Of a stretch of 64,000 nucleotides of DNA, positions 39,301 through 50,362 are shown piece by piece. Numbering within the stretch: the stretch's first letter is position 1; each line of letters opens with the position of its first letter. Where the stretch lies: contig JALJCO010003008.1 in assembly GCA_023101725.1 (NCBI GenBank), positions 744,001 to 808,000 of the forward strand. The letters are read 5' to 3'. The notes below the pieces were generated by a model, which was not told the origin of the DNA, did no database searches, and saw only the letters and a list, made by a program, of their open reading frames with translations. The stretch is from Atherinomorus stipes. Lineage: Eukaryota; Chordata; Actinopteri; Atheriniformes; Atherinidae. The position numbers were made by a program, and so were the translations under genes.

Positions 39301-41723
39301 GTGTAGGGGTAGGGGTGTCCCAATACCTGTAGGATGGAGGGGAAGGGCTAAGGGGTAGGGCTATATACCCCTTCAAACGAAGATTTTTCGAGAGCACACT
39401 TCAAACGAAGGGGTATGAAAATCACTGGGACGATGGGTGCTACTGAGTCCAAAAACATCCACAAATGTAAATATTTCTCCATAAATAAAGTTTAAAAAGT
39501 GTGAAAACCATTATATAGTCTAGTTTAATGCTGTTTAAATGTTTAACGGTCATTTTTTTTGCAAAATGCACATAAAAAAAATCGCGAGTACTACATTGAC
39601 GCTTCAGTTATATAAACGCTACCAGGCTGAAAACCAGCGGAGCTCTGCAGCCCTGATAATCTATGATCAATAAGAAATTCGGCAGCATCGCTGCTGGTCT
39701 TCATGGGATAAAACACAGGCAGGGATGTCATGCAAAAAATCGAATTTGCTTGTTAACGTTAATCCACAGCTGTAGACGGCTTGATTTCTCCAGATTTGCG
39801 CCGACAGCTCAGCGCACATCTGCTTGCACACAAGCCGGCGGGATCACTGAGGATGTATGTGATTGTTGAAGGGGTGTCCCAATTTGTAGGGGTTGACTTT
39901 CACCCCTACCCCTTGTAGCTTCGTTTTAAGTGCAAGGGCCAAGGGGAAGGGGTAAGGGGTAGGGGTAAAAAAGAGAATTGGGATTGGGCCTTAGTCTTAG
40001 TTGGTATTCAAAGGCAGTTTTGACAGAAAAAAACACTTTTGGGTAATAGATAAATGGTAAATAAAGATAAATGGTCTTCAAACATCTAACAGGCTACTAA
40101 ACTGACTGGATGACTGAGATTACTTATTTAATACTCATTTCATAAATTCATTACTAAACTTTTAGCTGTTTGAATTCAACCAGGTCCACTCCAACCACAG
40201 AATCAGCACAGAAAGTATATTAAAAAATAAGCATATTTGTGTTTACTATGAGCATGACTAACCTTTTGTCCCCAGAGCTGGGTCCTGAGGGAAGTTGGAG
40301 GTACAGGTACAACTTGTCATTGTCAGAGAAACGTTGGACATCTTGCTGTTGAAGCAGAGCACATTACATCTGAGCACCATCACTAAACTCTCCAGATATT
40401 AAAAGTTTCATTTAAATGGACTTTAAGAAATGAGTATGAGGTTTTTACCAGGATCTGATCCACTTTGGACTGAACAGTTTTACTGCAAGACAGAGAACAC
40501 CCAATCAGAAACCTGCTCTCATTCATTCAAACATGAACAGCTTCAAGTGCATTCACACTTTCTTTGAAATGAAAACATTTTTTCAGACAGAAGCATCAAC
40601 ACTTCTCTTTAAACATGACATTTTAATAACTTTGATAGCTATTGGCAATGTCCAGAAAGCCAACTTAATGACAAATGCATAATTTGATCTATATTTAGCT
40701 TTTATTTTTTAAAAAAAGGATTGTTATAGTTACATGCATGGAGAACTCCTAATTTACAGCTAGTCAGTATCTGCCTATCTAGATCTACTCTGTTTTTTGT
40801 TTTGTTTTTTCAGTCTCCCCAGAAAAAAAACAAAAAAAAAACTTGAGGGGTCAGGTGATATGGTGGGTTTTTCCACTCAACTTTGGAAGCTCCTTGACCA
40901 AATGAAATGACTTGGACATATCTAACTAGCACTCATTGTAGCAGCTGGTTGAATTCAGACTTTAGGAGGTTTTTTTTTCAATTATACAATATAATCCTAA
41001 TAATGTTCCAGTAGCTCACAAGTTATACAGCACATAGAGGGAATGTTATTTGATGAAAACTCTAAACTAAGGCAGCAAATTCAAATCATCATTGTCATTG
41101 TCAGCGCTGACAATGGCATCATAACTAAATGAAAGTATGAAAGTAGCTCTAAAGAACCTTATCTTTATGTTTTCATTTAATGGTAACTACAAAAAATACT
41201 GCAGGCTTTACATTACTTTTCCAGATTGTATAATTAATGATCAATGTTATTATTGTTAACTTATCTATGCATAAATATTTGGGGAAAAAACATAAAAATG
41301 ATTGTCTGTTGTATTGCAACTCCTCAGTCTGTCCTGGAGTTCCTTATCCTGTGAATGGAAACTGCAGATTTCCTTACATCATAATCTTAATAATCTTTCC
41401 ATGTATGTTGTATATTTTTATAAATTTTTATCATCTTTCTTGTAAGTTGACCTGTCATGGGACTACAGATGAAAATTAGCCTGGAGGGCTAAATCTGGCA
41501 TATTTACATGATGAGCCTTAAGTTAATTCATATGTAATGTTCCATTTTAATTTTTCTTTTAAAAGGAGACCTCTGATCTCCTAGTTTTCAGCTAAACTTA
41601 CGAGATGTTGCTTTTTAGTTTCTGCAGTAGCATACTGGGCTCAGTGTCACCCTCCCCTGCATCAAGACTGCTCTCCCCCCGCTGGGGGGCTTCAGCCTGC
41701 TGATGGCGCTGGTCCTCCGACAT
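35175..41723 (-). CDS. rfx5: DNA-binding protein RFX5, 10 coding exons
   Basis: RFX5 is the large subunit of the RFX complex (with RFXAP and RFXANK), which binds the X box of MHC class II promoters with NF-Y and CIITA in the nucleus. Coding exons in transcript order: 41723-41602, 40482-40449, 40345-40263, 38895-38776, 38630-38514, 38259-38181, 38019-37821, 36755-36673, 36598-36473, 36311-35175. Together they give 2100 nt and 699 residues; human RFX5 has 616. Phases agree at every junction, and all introns are GT-AG except the one at 38260-38513 (AT-AC). Visible parts: [11 protein letters not shown] and [16 protein letters not shown] (N-terminal helix region), the RFX winged-helix domain, a helical segment [15 protein letters not shown], and a basic AT-hook-like KRKRGRPRK near residue 470. 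The C-terminal half is Pro/Ser/Ala-rich. The [20 protein letters not shown] block and the [10 protein letters not shown] motif distinguish RFX5 from RFX1-4. Confidence 0.95.
36975..37640. repeat. Repeat-like block in RFX5 intron
   Basis: Starts with AGGGTGGCAACAATATATCAA and ends with TATTGCAATATATCGTATTGCC, roughly complementary motifs of a type common at the ends of fish hAT-like short elements. Limits and target duplication were not resolved. Confidence 0.35.
38260..38513 (-). other. rfx5: U12-type AT-AC intron in RFX5
   Basis: The 5' splice site is ATATCCTT (38513-38506), identical to the U12 consensus. A TTCCTTAAC branch site lies at 38283-38275, a full match to the U12 consensus. The intron ends GATAC at 38260, about 16 nt after the branch adenosine. 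No GT or AG gives the conserved protein at this junction, while AT-AC joins AA to G and yields SKYCYSGI exactly. The intron is 254 nt long. It would need the minor spliceosome (U11, U12, U4atac, U6atac). Confidence 0.92.
39236..39990. mobile_element. PIF/Harbinger-like short element with TTA duplication
   Basis: Inverted ends: GGGTGAATCCCATTTC on the left against GGCCCAATCCCAATTC read inward from the right, both followed by CCCCTT/CCCTACC repeats. The ends are flanked by TTA at 39233-39235 and 39991-39993, the 3-bp TWA duplication typical of PIF/Harbinger. No transposase is present, so it is non-autonomous. It lies in the RFX5 intron between the exons at 38895 and 40263. Length is 755 bp. Confidence 0.75.
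40449..40482 (-). other. rfx5: RFX5 34-nt micro-exon
   Basis: Acceptor TTGCAG before 40482 and donor GTAAAA after 40449 define a 34-nt exon encoding [11 protein letters not shown]. It is needed to bring the first coding exon (phase 2) into phase 0 before [10 protein letters not shown] and matches human KAVQNKVEGIL in the same place. Confidence 0.88.
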
Positions 41724-41732
41724 CTGGACCAA

Positions 41733-41756
41733 CTAACCGGTGCTGAGAGCCACCAT
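41733..41756 (-). promoter_or_regulatory. rfx5: Upstream open reading frame before RFX5 start
   Basis: An ATG immediately after a 3' splice site (CATCCTCAG at 41757-41765) opens an eight-codon frame, MVALSTG and TAG. It ends 9 nt before the main ATG at 41723. If this exon is used as drawn, ribosomes meet this short frame first. The main start is chosen because it is followed by a continuous frame into the conserved protein. Confidence 0.65.
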
Positions 41757-43733
41757 CTGAGGATGTACAGGAACAAAAAACACAGATAACAGGGAAAGCG
41801 TGGGAATGTGGTGAGAAAAATGAAAAAGCCAAAAGTTGTTTGAAGTAAAATTGCTTAATATCTGAGTTGCTTAGGCTGCCTCTCTTTCTCAGGGAAGTGC
41901 TTTGGGTTTTTCAACATGCAGCAACACTGAGAAACCCCTCAGTGTGACTATGTTATCATAGAATTGCAAAATCTGGTTCAAAAGTTGGGACAACAAACAT
42001 TTAATTATTAACAGATCTGACAAGTATTATTTTGAATAACTTAACTGTTTGTGAAGTCAGGAAATATCCCAAAAGTGAAAAATGTTCACTTATTCAAATG
42101 TCATAAACGCAAAAAGGCTGAGTTTTTCACATAAATCTAAGAACCATAAAAAACGTTAACATCGAAGAAGCTGGAAACAGACATTTCCAACATTTTTTTG
42201 CTTTATCTTTTATCATTATGTGATAGTTACTTTTTTTTTTTTTTTTTAGCTTTACAGTGCAGGTTGGGTGTCTTCTGGGTAAATAATAACCATAATTACT
42301 TCAGTGATTTTGTAACAAAGCACCAACACAACATCCAGTGCTGAAAAATGTAAAATATATTGTAATGTGTCCTGTGGGCTTGTCACTCTTGGGTCAAAAA
42401 ATATCATCAGAAATATGATAATATGATACCCCAATAAGACTAACTCAAGGGTATTAAACAAAATCTCACAACCTAATATGTGTCATAATTTCACCTATGT
42501 CAATTTCTTTCAATAATCTATGGCTAAGGGGGTCAATCAGAGACAATAATGTTTGGTCTGCAAACTTGGACTACTGCATCTTCACCAAGGACTTGAAAGT
42601 AAAGAAAGAGCTAAAATGAGTAAATCCCCTTGAATAACTACAGAAAGTTTTTTTTTTGTTGTTTTTTTTTTAAGTAAACGTAGGGGGAACTTCTACCATC
42701 AACACAAACCAATAAACCACATAATTGTCAAGGGTGACAGAAGGACTTTCTTCTAGGATGGCCATTGCATGACAGTTCTCAAATCTCAAACTACCTTTTA
42801 TTTGTCAATGGAAAAAAATGATCATTTGGAAAGTAAATCTAGGTAAGAAAATCTGGATTTAAAAGTGTTCACTGAATGCAGAAGCTCCGTGGTTGTTTAC
42901 GATCGTGAATTTGTGTAATTATATCTCTGTGTAAACAGACGACAATTCTGCTGTAAAAGACTGAAAAGCTTCTGTAGCCTGATCAATGCAGCTCGCCCCA
43001 TTTCAACATCACATTATATTATCTTTAAGTTCATAATCTAAACCGGTTCCGCTAACAGCCTGTTAAAAACACAATAGGCCCGCTGGCTGCCGGGTAATAA
43101 CACATGCCGGCTGTCACACTGCAGAGAAACGTTGACTTCTACAACAGAAGCGTGACACACGCTTATGGGCAGCCAAATACAACCCGCCGGTGGCCACAGC
43201 CCCTCCACAAACCCGCCAGAGTTAGCTGAAAACATCGCTGTACTGGCAGTGCTCTCATGTCAGGTCTGACTGCCGTGTTTACAAAGGGCGTAGCGCCGGT
43301 GGTCATGTGCCTGCCATTTACTACACAACACACAGAGACACACTGACCCAGCTCAACATGTTATATCCAAGTTAGCTACCTAGCGGTTAACATAGACGCC
43401 CCTCACTCGTTAGCTGGATTCAGTTCGACAAAATTTGGTCAACACTTGAAAACCGTAGAAACTGAAAGGTCTCTCCTGTATAGAAGAGTGACATTAAAGC
43501 TGTTAATGGCTTTATTTGTCCGGCTGTCGCTAGCTATTTGAGGCTAAAGAGCTAGCCTAGCTGAGCGCTATTAGATAGCATTAGCTAGCAAAGAGACCCT
43601 TCAAACAGGTCTTAACGCGATATTTTTCATTTCAAAATCACTCTAGGTAATAGTCTATCAATTCTCTCTTTAATTTATGATCGGGTGAGCGAGTCATATA
43701 TCAGTATTTATTTTAAAAAGAAAAAGAAAGTAC
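41757..43733. other. RFX5 first intron, 2.0 kb
   Basis: Between the probable first exon and the exon with the start codon. Contains poly(T) runs (near 42230-42247 and 42647-42672). The promoter-proximal part (42900-43400) is less AT-rich. No other gene recognised. Confidence 0.5.
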
Positions 43734-43940
43734 CTGAGCCAAGATACATCAAAAATCCCCTTTCAGATTTTTTTGTGATTGGATGACTTTATTATGTCTG
43801 CCTGACTACAAAGCCAACGTCTATTCCCATTGGTCAGATATCAAACATCTACTCGGATACCAAAACCGGGTGAATTTCTATTCGTGGAGTAGAATTATTA
43901 TTTTGACAGAGATTATTCTGATTGGCCGCGGTTTCCTGGT
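43734..43940 (-). promoter_or_regulatory. rfx5: RFX5 first non-coding exon and promoter with three CCAAT boxes
   Basis: A minus-strand donor (GGCTCAG then GTACTTTC) at 43734 marks a probable non-coding first exon. Upstream, CCAAT occurs three times on the minus strand, at 43778-43782, 43829-43833 and 43921-43925, the last as GGCCAAT, the best NF-Y type context. No TATA box was seen. The transcription start is not fixed and part of this stretch may be exon. Confidence 0.55.
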
Positions 43941-44502
43941 CTGCCCAGTTACAAAACAGATGACTTTATCTTACGAAATTTGCCTAGTAACAAATGCCCG
44001 CTCAGATAATGAAAGTGAAAGACGAAAAGCAAATGGATATTTAGAGGTTTTCCACATGGTACAAATGCAAACATTAATCGTATCTTTTACATCTTAAAAA
44101 CGCATATTAATAAGCAGATATTGCTTTCTTTTAGATTTCTTTGACTTCATTTTTGGGTCTCATTTGGCACATATCAAGAATGAATGTGGAGTAATAGCAT
44201 AAAAAAGTTTTGGATACTGGCTAACTCATGGCAGTGACTGCCCGTGGAAGTTGGCTTTTGAGCTAAACAGGGAAAATTAAATAACGAAAATGTTAATTTA
44301 TATTTAACTTGTTTAGATATTGCCTAATGTGCATTTCCCTTTCTGAAAAATTCCAATTTAATTTCAATATGATGCTCAGGACACATTAATTTTTTAATAA
44401 CAGCATATTCATATGCATAAAATATGACATGGCATTACCCAACTTAATGTAAATACCACATAAATAAAACCAGAAACACAATATCATTTTCATTTATTTT
44501 TC

Positions 44503-44508
44503 CATCAT
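44503..44508 (-). terminator. psmb4: PSMB4 polyadenylation signal
   Basis: AATAAA on the minus strand about 95 nt after the PSMB4 stop codon, a normal distance for a short 3' UTR. Confidence 0.75.
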
Positions 44509-44601
44509 ACAAAAGTGACCAGAAGCAGAAATAAACTAAAGTAAAACAGAAGTCGCAAGTGAACAGTTGCTTTTGATGCTCCAGGGAGTCAGCTGCCATC
44601 T

Positions 44602-47600
44602 TCACTCAAACCCACTGTTGAGGAAAAAAGGACAAACGTGTTAATACAAAGAAGTTACTTCTACACAATGTTTTACTTCTACAGTATATTGTTTACTTTG
44701 AGACTTGTTATCCTTGCAATGAAAACAGATTGTTTATGCAAAACTGCCAACAACAACCCTGATGCTTACCTGACCATGTGAGCAATGTCCCAGTTAGTTT
44801 CAGATGACAGAGGACCAATGATCTCCACACCCTCTTCAGTTACAATGGCAATCTCATGCTGCAATAGGGAACATATGTGTTAAGAGCAAATTAATCACTT
44901 TAACTGCCATCTTAAATATACCACTCAACAGACAACTGTTGTCCAACTTTGAACTACAGCATTTCACTTTCTCTTTGTTTCAAGAGGTTGCAAATTGTCT
45001 TTGCAAAATAAGTACAAGGCAATAGAAGACACACTAACCCTGTTATAAGAACGAGCATCTCTGTAGTACAGCACTTTGAGACAGCGCTCTACCAGGTCCC
45101 GGGCCTCCTGTTTGGTGATCTCCACCTTGTTCTCCACCACCTCTCTCATCAGTGGCTGACAATACAAACACACAAAACAATGGGCTATATGCCCGGCTCC
45201 ACTCTCCTGAATTTCAGACAGCACCTTTGCTTCCTGTTTCATTACTGGTTGAACTAATTACTCCAGGTGTGTCAGGCCAGTTACTGAGGTCAGACACACC
45301 TGGAGTAATTAGCTCAACCAGTAATGAAAGACAGGAAGCAAAGGTGCTGTCTGAAATTCAGAAGTGTGGGCTGGGCATATAGCCCATTAGTTGGCTTCTC
45401 CCACTCTATAGAGCTTCTATTTTATTCAGATTCCATGCAGAGCAGCTTTAATTACCAAGCACATTTCCAGATTAAGCACCTGTTCAGTACCTGAACATTT
45501 CAAACTTTACAGAACTGATAGTAGATTTCACAAAGAACAGTGACATGTACAATGTGCCTCAACGGCTGAACAAAGTTTTAAAAAAAGAAAAAAAAAGGTG
45601 GGGAAAGTTCAAGTTGTAGACCCTCCAACCAAGATTGAACCCACCTGAGCCAGGTATGCTCCAAAACCAGTGGCTACTGTGGGAGCCTCATAAGCCACGC
45701 CCAGCTTGTCCACATAACCTAGGAAACTAAAGAGTGAAAAGGTCAGCTGGTTAATTATATCTTACAAAACAGAAGCGAGAATCAACAGCAACTGCTGGTT
45801 CAGTTATCCTATTCACAGCGTTTTTTTCTCTCTCACTGTGAATAAGCATTTGGATGAATTTTATCATAATTGTAAAGGTTATTGCTCTTCAATGCTTGTT
45901 TTGTGTAAATAACCATTTCTCAAATTTATATCACCAAAACCTAGTTGGAAATTGATTATTGAAATGTACCTTGCAAGTTTTAGTAGTCTTCTTTTAGTGC
46001 CAACAGACTTTTTGTGCGATATTTCCGATCCAAGTAGTAAAAAAAATTTTTGACACATTTGTACCAATTTACTTATGGATACCAAAAGATACGATATCCT
46101 TATATAATAATGAGTGATTTTTAAAGTTGAATAAAAGAGAAGATTTCCTAAACAAATAAATCAAACAAATTTAATTTGAATTAAAAACTATTTTAAGATA
46201 ACAAATAAAGTCCATGACTTAATAATGTGCAACTAAAAAACTCTACATCTCAACATTTATGTAGGCCAAAAGAGAAAATATACTGTAGGAATAATACAAT
46301 AAGACATATACATTTGACAAAAATAATATAAAATAGGTGTAGAATACATTTTAAAAACTTAAGTAAAAATAAAGAAATAAATAAAATGAAGAAACACACT
46401 TTTAAAAAAAAGGATCTCCCAATACCCTGAAAGTCTCACCTCTCCCCGTTGTAGAAGCCTCCAAGGACCACAGTGTTCCACAGAGGATTCATCCTACTGC
46501 GACGGTTGTACATCACTCTAGTCAGCCAGGAATGGACAGCCTTTGGACTATAACTGTGTCCATCACCCAGAAGCTCCTCGTCAATCCTGAAAAATGAACC
46601 ACATTGTGTTATAGACACATATTATACAATGCAGCAGGCTGCATGTCTGCAGAGTGCACAGCAGCTTACACCATCTGTTCGATGACCTGCTTGAGATACT
46701 GATAGTCAGCGTAGTCTCCTGACGCCCCCAAGATGGTGTTGTTGTTCACCTGCAGAGGAAACACAGATTTATCAGGTTTTAGTTCATTTACATGTTAGCT
46801 GGTGTTTTGATTTGCTTTCTTTTTTTTGTCAACAGTATTTGTTACCTTCATGAGACGTGAGATGTTCCTGAAACGTGCCAGGGATCCATATGAACCCAAC
46901 ATGTCAGCAGCGATGACAACACCGCCCGTAAACTTCACACCAAGCACTGATGTCCCAGTTACCATGGGGTTACTGCAGAGAAAGAAAGTTATTCTCATGA
47001 ATAGTCAATCACAAAACAAAGTTAAAGATTGGTCTGCATGATTGTGTATGAACTATTGCTTTGAACTTTGTATACAACTGAAAGCCCTGTGAACTTACGA
47101 GGCTAGTCAGCTGCCAAACTGTCTCTACATTTCATAAGTTGTGATAATCATTCAGGACACTGGCTGAAGAAAGGTGGAAGGTCTTCGGCTAGTTTTAACA
47201 ACTATGTTCAAAAGTTAAAGAAAATAGAAAAACAAATTGAAAATGGAAAAATACTTTTATTTCCTGAAGAAAAATTAAGGTTCTTATTTCAAGTTGTTGC
47301 CCCTGTTACACTCAAACAACCAGAATTTAAACACATTTAACTGTCTTGTTTTGGTCAAATGAATAAATAAAGTATTTGTGGTACACACATAAACTCGCCT
47401 TGCTTGAAATGTTGTCCTATAATATTATAACAGCTATTATGTTCAATTTTTAATGCTATTGAGTGTAGCTGTTGATTTTTTTGTCTGATCATGCTGAAAT
47501 CTTGAGTTTATTGCATTTATAGTTCGTCTGACATTGAGTAAACACATATATTGGTAAATACCCCGTAAAACTACATAATAGGCACAACAGCCCCTTGAAT

Positions 47601-48086
47601 TTGTGCATGATTCAGTACATTTATCATAACACGGTTTATCCTATCAAACGCAGCATAGGAAGCTTGACATGATTAAACAGAAATAGTTACCCCATAAACT
47701 AATAAAGCTAATACTGCGTACAGTCAGCATAACACCAGGAAAATAAAACGAACTGCGATATTTTCTTTTGACATTCTGTCTTTAATGATCATCAAAACAG
47801 AAAAGTTCATGTAAACCGGCAGTTAGCTTAGCATGACTTAGCATCAGTTTCTCCATGATGATGATACAGCACTGGAGCGGAGCTAAGAACCGAAACCGAC
47901 AGCGGCGTTCGGGAAAAGATTAACGCGAACAGTTCAGGTTCTGACGGAGCAGATTACTTACAGTGTATGTCTCACCGGCCCGCATGCTGTGCCCGGTCCA
48001 CTGCTGTTTCCACCAGGGAAAGAGTAAAACTGTCCGGGTTTTGGTCCATTCTCCCAGAAATTTAGCTTCAGACCGTACGACTCCAT
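44602..48086 (-). CDS. psmb4: Proteasome subunit beta type-4 (beta-7), 8 exons
   Basis: PSMB4 is the non-catalytic beta-7 subunit of the 20S core particle; its C-terminal tail clamps the two beta rings during assembly. Coding exons in transcript order: 48086-47962, 46972-46846, 46749-46670, 46586-46440, 45726-45645, 45155-45039, 44858-44770, 44614-44602. Sum is 780 nt, 259 residues; human has 264. All introns are GT-AG. Conserved text includes [120 protein letters not shown] and [13 protein letters not shown]. The N-terminal propeptide ([20 protein letters not shown]) is short and the most divergent part, as usual for this subunit. The last exon carries only 13 coding nt (GFE and stop). Confidence 0.97.
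45179..45388. repeat. 210-bp near-perfect fold-back in PSMB4 intron
   Basis: Left arm 45179-45273 and right arm 45293-45388 are reverse complements with a few mismatches, around a loop of about 19 nt. The tips read AATGGGCTATATGCCC and GGGCATATAGCCCATT. The transcript would form a hairpin of about 95 bp. The arm tip is only 23 nt from the exon starting at 45155, so the hairpin sits just upstream of that 3' splice site. No clear target duplication was seen. It is probably a fold-back short transposon. Confidence 0.9.
45727..46439. other. PSMB4 intron 4
   Basis: About 0.7 kb, very AT-rich, with no features beyond splice sites. Confidence 0.7.
46973..47961. other. PSMB4 intron 1
   Basis: About 1 kb of non-coding DNA between the propeptide exon and the exon starting with NPMVTGTS. 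Nothing else recognised. Confidence 0.7.
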
Positions 48087-48200
48087 GTTGAAAATGCAGG
48101 AAGTGACGACACAACGTGTTTATGTGAGGAACTGGTTTGCCACCGTCAGTGAGCGGAACATCATTGCCACCTACCGTTAAACAGAGTTGTTGGCAGTAAA
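48087..48200 (-). promoter_or_regulatory. psmb4: PSMB4 5' UTR and proximal promoter
   Basis: The coding start is followed upstream by CACTTCCTG (ETS-type core) and GTCGTCAC (CRE-like half). No TATA box was seen. The transcription start is not fixed. This is the facing side of the divergent pair with BNIPL. Confidence 0.4.
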
Positions 48201-50362
48201 ACATTTTTTTTTTTTTTTTTGAGATAGAAGCGAAATACAACAAGTCAGCGTTGAACACTAGAGAAAGACAACTGTTGGCAGTAAAACAACTTCCATGTGA
48301 GGACATAAATACAATTACATGCCCCAAATTATATGAATCACATGCATTTGAATAAGCGGGAATAAAACTTAATGGATCGATTAATTACAAGTCACATTTA
48401 TATACCTACATAAAGGGTTGAATATAAAATGATAAAAACTGAAGTATATGTGTTTTTAAAGTACACTAAACATCAATCCGATTGGATCTATAGGCTATTT
48501 ATAAGACGTATGACGCAATACCATGTTATAATACTTTTAAATTGTGCATTTCCTTTGTAAACAAATACATGGGGCAACCAAATAAGGCACTTACAACAAA
48601 CTAAATAATGAAAGTGATGGTTTGCCAGCATATTTGATTAAAATGGGTTTAAATGTATTCAACTCTAAACCTCATTTTAACACATTTATAAATCCAGATC
48701 TACTTGAATTAAGTGCTCCAATAAAACAGATTTTTGTTTGGGGTTTTTGTTGTTGTTGTTGTTGTATAGATATGATACAGTGTTCAGTTTTGCTTTGCAC
48801 CTGTGTGTGAGTATTTATTTATTTATCATTTTTAAAAACCTGCAACCTAGCCTATACGATTACTAAAACCGGACTCCTACGTCATAACGATGAACCACTG
48901 GGCTATATGGCAGCCCACCTCCAGAGATGGGTAAAATGCAGAGGGCAATTTCCCATTTGGGGCTAATAAAGTATTATAGGCTGTTCATTTTCATCATGAT
49001 AAAGATAGGTTTATTGTTTCTGAATTATTGTGAATAACACACAAACTGTGCAATAAGAAATGTTGCAGCTGTGCTTGTTGTTTCTGTTAATCAATCCAAA
49101 CCCTCAGAACAAACAAAGCTGCAACACAACAGCTCATATCAGTTCTGCAATCGACCCAGAGCACACACAGACTGGGCCACAGGTATCAACATGCGCGCTG
49201 TAGTTCCCACCCCGACACACCTGATTGTACAGTCAGTTGCCATAACAACCGGGCGGTACCTTCATTGTTGCAATGCACCACACCTCTTTCGCCCTGTTGG
49301 TTGAAAGTACAGAGAGACAGACAGGTAAGGTGGGGGTGTCAGAGTCCGCTCATAAACTCATAAAATATGGCTGTGATGTCATCAGCTCAGTCATCAGGTG
49401 TGCGGCAGGTTTCTCAGTGATTTCCTGGCTGTTTGTCCCGTCTTACCCCTGTCACACCTGTCTCTCCTCACCTGGCAGTCGACGGGCTGAGAGAGCAGAA
49501 CTGCTGTAAGTCTGATCGGTTTTACCTTTACTCCGAAGTTAACTCTTCTTTTTTTAGAGGGTTGTTCCTCTTTGTTTGGGAGTTAGCTAAACTTTTCTCT
49601 GTCCTTGCCTGTATTGTAAATGTCAGGTAAGAGCTGTATTAATAAAGATTTAGTGCAGATTCACTGACAACAACAAAATTTGACAGGGTTTTTCCTGGTT
49701 TAGATCCAATGACTGAGCTATGCATTTCACACTGGTGAAGTGTTATGTCAACAGGTTCAGTTTGTTTAAGTTGTTTCTCATTTCAGCTTGTCAGGGCTTA
49801 AGAAGTACTTCTGTCATTAGTCAAAGTATTCTTCGACGTCTCCTCAAACATAGAGTACAGTCTTTATTTCCCTATTACCACAGAACAGTCATAATGTTCT
49901 GCATTATTCTCTAAGTGCACCTGAGTGTACTTAGACCTGGGAACTATAAGTATTGCCTGATAATCCAAATTAAAACCAATTTATTGCAGATTTATCTGAA
50001 ATTTACAAGTGTCCAGTAGCTTAGTCTGTTGGTGACAGTTAATCTCAGTCTGATTTGCATGTTGTTTACTGTTCATTGAAAACAGTTTTATGCGTGGTTG
50101 CTGGCAACACAAAGCAGTTAGCTTTGGTGCAGTTTAATGCAGTGGTTTTCAGCTTCTGTGTCCTTATTAAGTCCTTATTAATCAACTATTTTTATTGGTG
50201 CCACAACTGTAGCTAACTGTACCTAACTAGTGCCTCAACACTGACCAACTACTTTTATTACAACATACACAGTTTTGTTGCTTTTGATTCAATGTAACAA
50301 GACATGGCATATGATCTGTAATTTGTGCAAATTGTGTGATTTGTCTCACTCGGAAGAACAAT
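48201..50362. other. Divergent intergenic region of PSMB4 and BNIPL
   Basis: Contains a LINE-like tail near 48940-48985 (AATTTCCCATTTGGGGC and AATAAAGTATT). A plausible non-coding first exon of BNIPL ends with donor GTAAGT at 49506. The BNIPL promoter should lie near 49100-49500, but no core element is clear. No other gene recognised. Confidence 0.45.

Larger units (their letters stand above)
38181..40345 (-). other. rfx5: RFX5 DNA-binding domain exons
   Basis: Four exons (40345-40263, 38895-38776, 38630-38514, 38259-38181) encode the dimerisation helix end and the winged-helix domain, about residues 85-170: [20 protein letters not shown], then [40 protein letters not shown], then [11 protein letters not shown]. 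The domain is split within GQSK/Y by the AT-AC intron, which removes 254 nt and restores the AAG lysine codon. Reading the exon through this point without splicing would give SKYPSPTVK instead of the conserved SKYCYSGI. Confidence 0.93.

Noticed and set aside
43783..44097. 104-codon open frame on the plus strand at the RFX5 promoter
   Set aside because: No known family, no splice partners, and it overlaps the CCAAT-containing promoter of RFX5.
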